From assembly GCA_021299075.1 (NCBI GenBank), contig JAJTFU010000012.1:1-27032 (forward strand): a stretch of DNA of 27,032 nt, read 5' to 3'. The DNA is from Novosphingobium sp. Lineage in GTDB: Bacteria > Pseudomonadota > Alphaproteobacteria > Sphingomonadales > Sphingomonadaceae. Position 1 is the first letter of the stretch. The number at the start of each line of letters is the position of its first letter. Position numbers and translations under genes: made by a program. This document shows, piece by piece, positions 23,730 through 27,032 of this stretch. The notes below the pieces were generated by a model, which was not told where the DNA came from, ran no database searches, and saw only the letters and a program-made list of their open reading frames with translations.

Positions 23730-24623
23730 ATGAACGCTCCCACCAAGTTCTCCCTCGACGTAGAACCCGCCGCCACGATGAGCAAGGCCGGTCCTACCCC
23801 CGCAGACCTCACCATCACGGTGCGCGACCAGCGCTTTGGCCGGCAGAACAAGCCGGGCCGCTGGTGGCTGAACAACGATCCGATCGCCACCGGCTGGCAC
23901 AACGCCCTGTCGGCCACCTTCCCGCGCGGCGAGGCTTTCTTCATTGAAGCGGTCAAGGCCCACCGCGAAGGCGCCGGCCCCAAGCTGGAGGCTGAGATCC
24001 GCGCCTTCGTGAAGCAGGAAATCAATCACACCCGCGAACACATCGCCTTCAACCGCGCGGCGGTCGATGCCGGGTATGACCTTGATGCGATCGATCAGCG
24101 CGTTGCCGCGAACCTCGAACTGACCAAGGACCGTCCGGCGATCCTCAACCTCGCCGTCACCATGGCGCTGGAACACTATACCGCGATGATGGCGCAGGAA
24201 TTCCTCGCCAACCCGCAGCACTTCGCTGGGGCCGAGCCGGAAACGGCCGCGATGTGGCGCTGGCACGCGATCGAGGAGATCGAGCACAAGGGCGTCGCCT
24301 ATGACACCTGGCTCCATGCCACGAAGGACTGGACCCGTTACAAGCGTTGGAAGGTGAAGAGCCTGATGATGCTGATCGTCACTACCAACTTCATCCGCAA
24401 CCGCTGGCAGGATACGCTGGAACTGCTCAAGCAGGACGGACTGAGCGGCTGGAAGGTCAAGGCCAAGCTGGCTTGGTACCTGGTCGGCACGCCCGGCGTG
24501 CTGCGCCGGATCTTCCCGGCCTGGCTCAGCTACTTCCTGCCGGGCTTCCACCCCTGGAACCACGACGACCGCGCGCTGATCGGCAAGCACGACAGCGAAT
24601 TCAAGGACGCGGTCCTGGTCTGA
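23730..24623 (+). CDS. PF10118-type protein ('predicted metal-dependent hydrolase'), candidate diiron protein
   Basis: The 297-residue protein resembles the family annotated as predicted metal-dependent hydrolase (PF10118). Its acidic and histidine residues are spaced like a ferritin-type diiron carboxylate site: Glu68 (PRGEAFF), Glu97-X2-His100 (KQEINHTREH), Glu148 (MALEHYT) and Glu183-X2-His186 (WHAIEEIEHKG). The last two motifs are 35 residues apart, close to the spacing in ribonucleotide reductase R2 and soluble diiron oxygenases. The C-terminal third is hydrophobic and aromatic (SLMMLIVTTNFI, then VLRRIFPAWLSYFLPGF), suggesting membrane contact. A TTG at 23721 is in frame, but ATG 23730 is preferred. 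It is divergent from a TetR gene and followed by a strong terminator. The actual reaction is unknown. Confidence 0.85.
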   Translation: MNAPTKFSLDVEPAATMSKAGPTPADLTITVRDQRFGRQNKPGRWWLNNDPIATGWHNALSATFPRGEAFFIEAVKAHREGAGPKLEAEIRAFVKQEINHTREHIAFNRAAVDAGYDLDAIDQRVAANLELTKDRPAILNLAVTMALEHYTAMMAQEFLANPQHFAGAEPETAAMWRWHAIEEIEHKGVAYDTWLHATKDWTRYKRWKVKSLMMLIVTTNFIRNRWQDTLELLKQDGLSGWKVKAKLAWYLVGTPGVLRRIFPAWLSYFLPGFHPWNHDDRALIGKHDSEFKDAVLV

Positions 24624-24644
24624 TCGAACGCTCTCAAGCGAAGG

Positions 24645-24676
24645 AACCTCCCCAAGCCTGGCTTGGGGAGGTTTTT
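24645..24676 (+). terminator. Rho-independent terminator
   Basis: A 13-base perfect stem (24645-24657 with 24661-24673; loop CTG) made of AACCTCCCCAAGC and its complement runs directly into a T-rich tract. It ends the PF10118-type gene 21 bases after its stop. On the other strand the hairpin lies just after the GNAT gene but is not followed by a T-run. Confidence 0.93.
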
Positions 24677-24677
24677 C

Positions 24678-25235
24678 TTATGCCGCCCGCATGAGCGACG
24701 GATCATCGTCGCAGCGGCACGGCTCCACCAAATCAAGCTCGTGCTCGATCGACGCAACTTCCGTCCCCCGGGCCAGGCTGAAGCGCTGGAGGATCTGACC
24801 GGTTGGCCGGAAGCCGGCCTTGCGCAGCACGCGGCCCGAGGCGGGGTTATCGATGAAATGGCCGGCCACCAGGCGCTTGTGGCCCAGCACCCGCGCGACA
24901 TTGATCACGGCACGCGCCGCTTCACTGGCATAGCCCTTGCCCCAGTGTTCGCGGCCCAGCCAGTAACCCAGCTCCACCGCATCGCCATCCTGGGCAAGGC
25001 CGATGCAGCCGATCAGCCGTGCGGGTTCGGCGCTGGTCGGCAGGGTGATGAAGAAGTGCGGGAGGCGCTGGTCCTGCGGCTGGCTCGCAAACCAGCGGGC
25101 ATCATCGTCCGTATAGGGCCAGGGCGCCTTGGCGAGGTTCTTCACCACCGCCTCATCCGCCACCCGGCCCAGCAGTTCTTCCCAGTCCTCCGGCCAGCCA
25201 GGCCGCAGGAACAGCCGTTCGCTGCGCATGAACAT
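24678..25235 (-). CDS. GNAT-family N-acetyltransferase (RimJ/RimL-like)
   Basis: The 185-residue protein matches GNAT acetyltransferases of the RimJ/RimL group: RSERLFLRPGWPEDWEELLGRV at the N-terminus, ELGYWLGREHWGKGYASEAARAV as the acetyl-CoA-binding motif A, and NPASGRVLRKAGFRPTGQ as motif B. Targets may be protein N-termini or small molecules. ATG 25235 is chosen over the ATG two codons later because GGAGAG lies six bases upstream. It is on the same strand as rplU-rpmA but beyond their terminator, so it likely has its own promoter. A 14-base palindrome lies upstream. Confidence 0.9.
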   Translation of the reverse strand: MFMRSERLFLRPGWPEDWEELLGRVADEAVVKNLAKAPWPYTDDDARWFASQPQDQRLPHFFITLPTSAEPARLIGCIGLAQDGDAVELGYWLGREHWGKGYASEAARAVINVARVLGHKRLVAGHFIDNPASGRVLRKAGFRPTGQILQRFSLARGTEVASIEHELDLVEPCRCDDDPSLMRAA

Positions 25236-25267
25236 TACAAACTCTCCACTCGTCCGGCCCCGCCGGT

Positions 25268-25281
25268 CCGCGCTAGCGCGG
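25268..25281. promoter_or_regulatory. 14-base perfect palindrome upstream of the GNAT gene
   Basis: CCGCGCTAGCGCGG reads the same on both strands and lies 33 bases before the GNAT start codon. It might be an operator or a chance GC-rich palindrome. Confidence 0.4.
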
Positions 25282-25341
25282 TCCCGTGACGCTCAAGTTA
25301 CACCTGGCCCGGGAAGTTCCCGTGGCGGCAGAGGGAGATGC

Positions 25342-25374
25342 AAAAAGAGGGAGACGGGCGGGCCCCTCTCCCTC
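25342..25374 (-). terminator. Rho-independent terminator of rplU-rpmA
   Basis: On the minus strand an 8-base stem GAGGGAGA/TCTCCCTC encloses a 12-base loop and is followed by five T (25342-25346 on the plus strand are A). It lies about 64 bases beyond the rpmA stop and after two smaller hairpins. Confidence 0.88.
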
Positions 25375-25398
25375 ATTCGGCCGAAGACTGGCTTCGGC

Positions 25399-25759
25399 GG
25401 GGCTGCCCGTCAGGACAGCCCGTGATCGACTGTCCGGTTATTCGGCGGCAATTGCCATGTCGACCGACACGTACTTGCGGCCCAGCTTGCCATCGTGGAA
25501 GCGGACGCGGCCTTCAGTCAGCGCGAACAGGGTATGATCCTTGCCAATGCCGACATTGGCGCCCGGGTACACGCGGGTCCCGCGCTGACGGATGATGATG
25601 TTGCCGCCGATCACTTCCTGACCGCCGAACTTCTTCACGCCAAGGCGACGACCGGCCGAATCACGACCATTACGCGACGAACCGCCTGCTTTCTTGTGTG
25701 CCATCTCGAACTACTCCGAATGCTTATTCAGCGGCCGCTTCGGCCTTGGGGGCGGCCTT
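25399..25759 (-). repeat. Inverted repeat arm A: rplU tail, rpmA and following hairpin
   Basis: This stretch matches bases 26670-27031 in opposite orientation. It covers the last 11 sense codons and the stop of rplU, the 19-base spacer, all of rpmA and the hairpin after it. Within rpmA I counted 11 differences in 267 bases (about 96 percent identity). Outside it, differences are few (three in the rplU tail codons adjoining one in the next, two in the spacer, a few in the hairpin loop). The spacer between the arms is about 0.9 kb. Confidence 0.93.
25438..25704 (-). CDS. rpmA: 50S ribosomal protein L27 (copy 1, next to rplU)
   Basis: The 88-residue protein is a complete L27: MAHKKAGGSSRNGRDS at the N-terminus, which reaches the peptidyl-transferase centre, then GVKKFGGQ, the RQRGT block and HTLFALTEGRV. 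It is part of the 50S ribosomal subunit. It lies 19 bases after rplU in the normal rplU-rpmA order and is followed by hairpins and a strong terminator. A second, nearly identical copy lies about 1 kb away on the other strand. It differs at residues 32 (Ile here, Val there) and 53 (Ile here, Met there). This copy is taken as the ancestral one because of its partner gene. Confidence 0.98.
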   Translation of the reverse strand: MAHKKAGGSSRNGRDSAGRRLGVKKFGGQEVIGGNIIIRQRGTRVYPGANVGIGKDHTLFALTEGRVRFHDGKLGRKYVSVDMAIAAE

Positions 25760-26086
25760 CTTGGCTGCCTTCTTGGCCGGGGCTTCGCCCGCGCCGACTG
25801 CCACGATGCGCAGCAGGGTCATCTGCTGGCGGTGGCCGTTCTTGCGGCGATAGTTGTGACGGCGACGCTTCTTGAAGACGATCACCTTCTCGCTCTTCGC
25901 CTGGGCAATGATCTCGGCCGAAACGACGACGCCCTTGGCATCCTTCACTTCGCCGCCGTCACCGGCCAGCAGGACATCAGCGAGCGTGATGGTTTCACCG
26001 GCTTCACCAGCCAGCTTCTCAACCGCGATCTTGTCTCCGGCGGCAACCCGGTATTGCTTGCCGCCAGTGCGCACTACAGCGAACAT
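25724..26086 (-). CDS. rplU: 50S ribosomal protein L21
   Basis: The 120-residue protein is L21: MFAVVRTGGKQYRV at the start, KVIVFKKRRRHNYRRKNGHRQ near the middle, then a Lys/Ala-rich C-terminal extension from about residue 98. L21 binds 23S rRNA in the large subunit. The frame is open 108 bases further upstream, but the ATG at 26086 gives the conserved N-terminus. The DNA for the last residues (KAAPKAEAAAE) is part of the inverted repeat and reappears as the end of the lipoprotein gene at 26232. A promoter-like TTGACA lies upstream. Confidence 0.97.
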   Translation of the reverse strand: MFAVVRTGGKQYRVAAGDKIAVEKLAGEAGETITLADVLLAGDGGEVKDAKGVVVSAEIIAQAKSEKVIVFKKRRRHNYRRKNGHRQQMTLLRIVAVGAGEAPAKKAAKKAAPKAEAAAE

Positions 26087-26153
26087 GTGACCTATTCCGT
26101 ATATAAAGCATATGGGCCGCCCCGCGTTGTGCAGGGGGCCACAAGAAGGTGGG

Positions 26154-26182
26154 CCACTAGTCCAAGGTCCCCGCGCTGTCAA
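26154..26182 (-). promoter_or_regulatory. Candidate promoter of rplU-rpmA
   Basis: On the minus strand a consensus -35, TTGACA (26177-26182), is followed after 17 bases by TAGTGG (26154-26159). This is about 70 bases upstream of the rplU ATG, leaving a leader of roughly 60 bases. The -35 is clear, the -10 is weak. Confidence 0.55.
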
Positions 26183-26188
26183 CCAACC

Positions 26189-26206
26189 GGCCAAGGATTC
26201 TTGGCC
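26189..26206. other. Hairpin in the rplU/lipoprotein divergent region
   Basis: GGCCAAG-GATT-CTTGGCC is a 7-base perfect stem with a 4-base loop, 25 bases upstream of the lipoprotein ATG and just upstream of the candidate rplU -35. It could be an operator or a leader hairpin. Confidence 0.5.
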
Positions 26207-26231
26207 GCTGGCGCAGATTGCCGGGCGTGCT

Positions 26232-26705
26232 ATGGCGCAGACGATGAATCGCTTGCCCGCCAGCCTGGTCTTCGGCCTGATCCCAGTATTCCTGCTGAGC
26301 GCCTGCGCCTCGACGCCGGGCGAGTACCCCTCGCTGGCCCGCCGGCCGATCGAACGGGTAACGGGAACGTTGACCCCGCCGCCCCCGCCGCCAGCCCCGG
26401 CTCCGGTCGATCCGGCGGTTCTGCGCAGTCTCGATTCGCTGCTTGTTCATGTCCGCGCAGCCGACGCCAAGTTCCAGGCGCGCGCAGGGAGGGTCCGCCA
26501 GGTCGTCAGCGCTGCTGCGGGTGCCGCCAAAGCGAGTGAGGCCTGGTCGGTGGCGATGATCGCGCTTGCTGAGCTTGATGCCGCGCGCAGCGAAGGCATG
26601 GTGGCCCTGGCCGATATCGATGCGATCTATGCTGCCAGCCGAATCGAGGGCGAGCCGGCCAGCGAGGCCAAGGCCGCGCCCAAGGCCTCTGCGGCCGCTG
26701 AATAA
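26232..26705 (+). CDS. Hypothetical lipoprotein with an L21-derived C-terminal tail
   Basis: I do not recognise the 157-residue protein as a family. It has a signal peptide with lipobox LLSAC (Cys25, followed by Ala, which favours outer-membrane sorting), a Pro-rich linker (TPPPPPPAPAP) and an Ala-rich helical region from about residue 60 to 140. The end, KAAPKASAAAE, matches the end of L21 (KAAPKAEAAAE) because the DNA belongs to the inverted repeat. ATG 26232 is chosen; a second Met four codons later (26244) would still give a good signal peptide. No clear ribosome site is seen. An intact rpmA copy follows 19 bases downstream on the same strand, with its own GGAG, so the two likely share a transcript. 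Confidence 0.82.
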   Translation: MAQTMNRLPASLVFGLIPVFLLSACASTPGEYPSLARRPIERVTGTLTPPPPPPAPAPVDPAVLRSLDSLLVHVRAADAKFQARAGRVRQVVSAAAGAAKASEAWSVAMIALAELDAARSEGMVALADIDAIYAASRIEGEPASEAKAAPKASAAAE

Positions 26706-26724
26706 GAATTCGGAGTAGATCGAG

Positions 26725-26991
26725 ATGGCACACAAGAAAGCAGGCGGTTCGTCGCGTAACGGTCGTGATTCGGCCGGCCGTCGCCTTGGCGTGAAGAAGT
26801 TCGGCGGCCAGGAAGTGGTCGGCGGCAACATCATCATCCGTCAGCGCGGCACCCGCGTGTACCCGGGCGCCAACGTTGGCATGGGCAAGGATCACACCCT
26901 GTTCGCGCTGACCGAAGGCCGAGTCCGCTTCCACGATGGCAAGCTGGGCCGCAAGTACGTGTCGGTCGACATGGCAATTGCCGCCGAATAA
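26725..26991 (+). CDS. rpmA: 50S ribosomal protein L27 (copy 2, next to lipoprotein gene)
   Basis: This complete 88-residue L27 is identical to copy 1 except Val32 for Ile and Met53 for Ile. Of the 11 base differences nine are synonymous, so the copy has kept its coding function since duplication. The first 35 bases and the last roughly 70 bases of the gene are identical in the two copies. A GGAG lies nine bases before the ATG, as in copy 1. It is preceded not by rplU but by a lipoprotein gene that ends in an rplU-like tail. The post-stop hairpin is conserved with a changed loop. Whether both copies are expressed and enter ribosomes cannot be told here. Confidence 0.97.
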   Translation: MAHKKAGGSSRNGRDSAGRRLGVKKFGGQEVVGGNIIIRQRGTRVYPGANVGMGKDHTLFALTEGRVRFHDGKLGRKYVSVDMAIAAE

Positions 26992-27007
26992 CCGGACAGT
27001 CGATAAC

Positions 27008-27030
27008 GGGCTGTCCTTGATGGGCAGCCC
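27008..27030 (+). terminator. Conserved hairpin after rpmA copy 2 (incomplete terminator region)
   Basis: GGGCTGTCC-TTGAT-GGGCAGCCC forms a 9-base stem including one G-T pair. The same stem with a different loop (TGAC) follows copy 1 at 25400-25421. Loop change with stem conservation argues that the structure matters. A T-run, if present, lies beyond the window. Confidence 0.6.
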
Positions 27031-27032
27031 CC

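Larger units (their letters stand above)
26670..27032 (+). repeat. Inverted repeat arm B: rplU-like tail, second rpmA and following hairpin
   Basis: This is the counterpart of 25399-25759 in opposite orientation. Similarity starts at the AAG codon 26670-26672 inside the lipoprotein gene and runs through its stop, the spacer, rpmA and the hairpin GGGCTGTCC/GGGCAGCCC (27008-27030). It reaches the end of the window, so the true outer border may lie beyond it. Confidence 0.93.

Noticed and set aside
22398..24590. Minus-strand open frame of about 730 codons spanning ygfZ, tetR and the PF10118-type gene
   Set aside because: It is antisense to two recognisable genes and out of frame with the TetR gene; no family resemblance.
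26706..26711. GAATTC site at the junction as a cloning scar
   Set aside because: The same position in arm A differs by one base, so the site is explained by ordinary divergence.
25399..27032. Inverted repeat as an assembly artefact
   Set aside because: The arms differ at 11 mostly synonymous positions within rpmA and at further flanking bases, and each has a different neighbour, which is not expected from a copied read.
25399..27032. Insertion sequence or integron behind the duplication
   Set aside because: No transposase, integrase, terminal inverted repeat or target duplication is visible inside the window.

Overview
The window is a dense, GC-rich stretch of ordinary chromosome with 28 protein genes. 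It most likely comes from an alphaproteobacterium of the order Sphingomonadales (Novosphingobium, Erythrobacter or Sphingomonas-like). The reasons are the GC-rich third codon positions, tandem DsbA-like proteins next to smc, an alphaproteobacterial-type glutamate-cysteine ligase, BamB paired with an anchored repeat protein, and a GNAT gene next to rplU-rpmA. The genus cannot be fixed by reading alone. I see no rRNA, tRNA, CRISPR array, insertion sequence or phage genes. No gap between genes exceeds about 200 bases.

Layout. Bases 1-5015: two tandem periplasmic thiol-disulfide proteins, the second a lipoprotein, followed by smc. 5016-6335: soxR divergent from two overlapping VOC (glyoxalase-fold) genes, with a near-perfect SoxR operator between them. 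6340-8675: an ubiA-yedK pair on the minus strand, divergent from rsmE. 8717-10389: gshA overlapping a small ABM monooxygenase-like gene. 10390-13937: minus-strand genes for an ICMT-like membrane methyltransferase, bamB and a membrane-anchored YfgM-like protein. 14033-16038: an alpha/beta hydrolase and a glycosyltransferase, overlapping. 16122-19025: selO and an AstD-type aldehyde dehydrogenase. 19026-21328: a lipoprotein, a glycine-zipper protein with a YRxx repeat, and rarD. 21325-24623: pyrC, ygfZ, a TetR regulator and a PF10118-type protein whose residues fit a diiron site. 24678-27032: a GNAT gene, rpmA-rplU on the minus strand, then a lipoprotein gene and a second rpmA on the plus strand.

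The most unusual feature is at the right end. The 3' tail of rplU, the whole of rpmA and the hairpin after it are duplicated as an inverted repeat with arms of about 360 bases around a spacer of about 0.9 kb. In the second arm the rplU tail is fused in frame to a lipoprotein gene, and an intact, slightly diverged rpmA follows. Recombination between the arms would invert rplU and the lipoprotein gene while leaving every reading frame intact.

Other points worth following are the SoxR box feeding a VOC pair, a divergent TetR/PF10118 promoter with almost no room for leaders, and six convergent gene pairs that end within a few bases of each other, three with exactly abutting stop codons. Several genes bear on thiol, quinone and redox chemistry (DsbA pair, SoxR/VOC, UbiA, GshA/ABM, SelO), but they sit in separate transcription units and I do not claim that they form one system.
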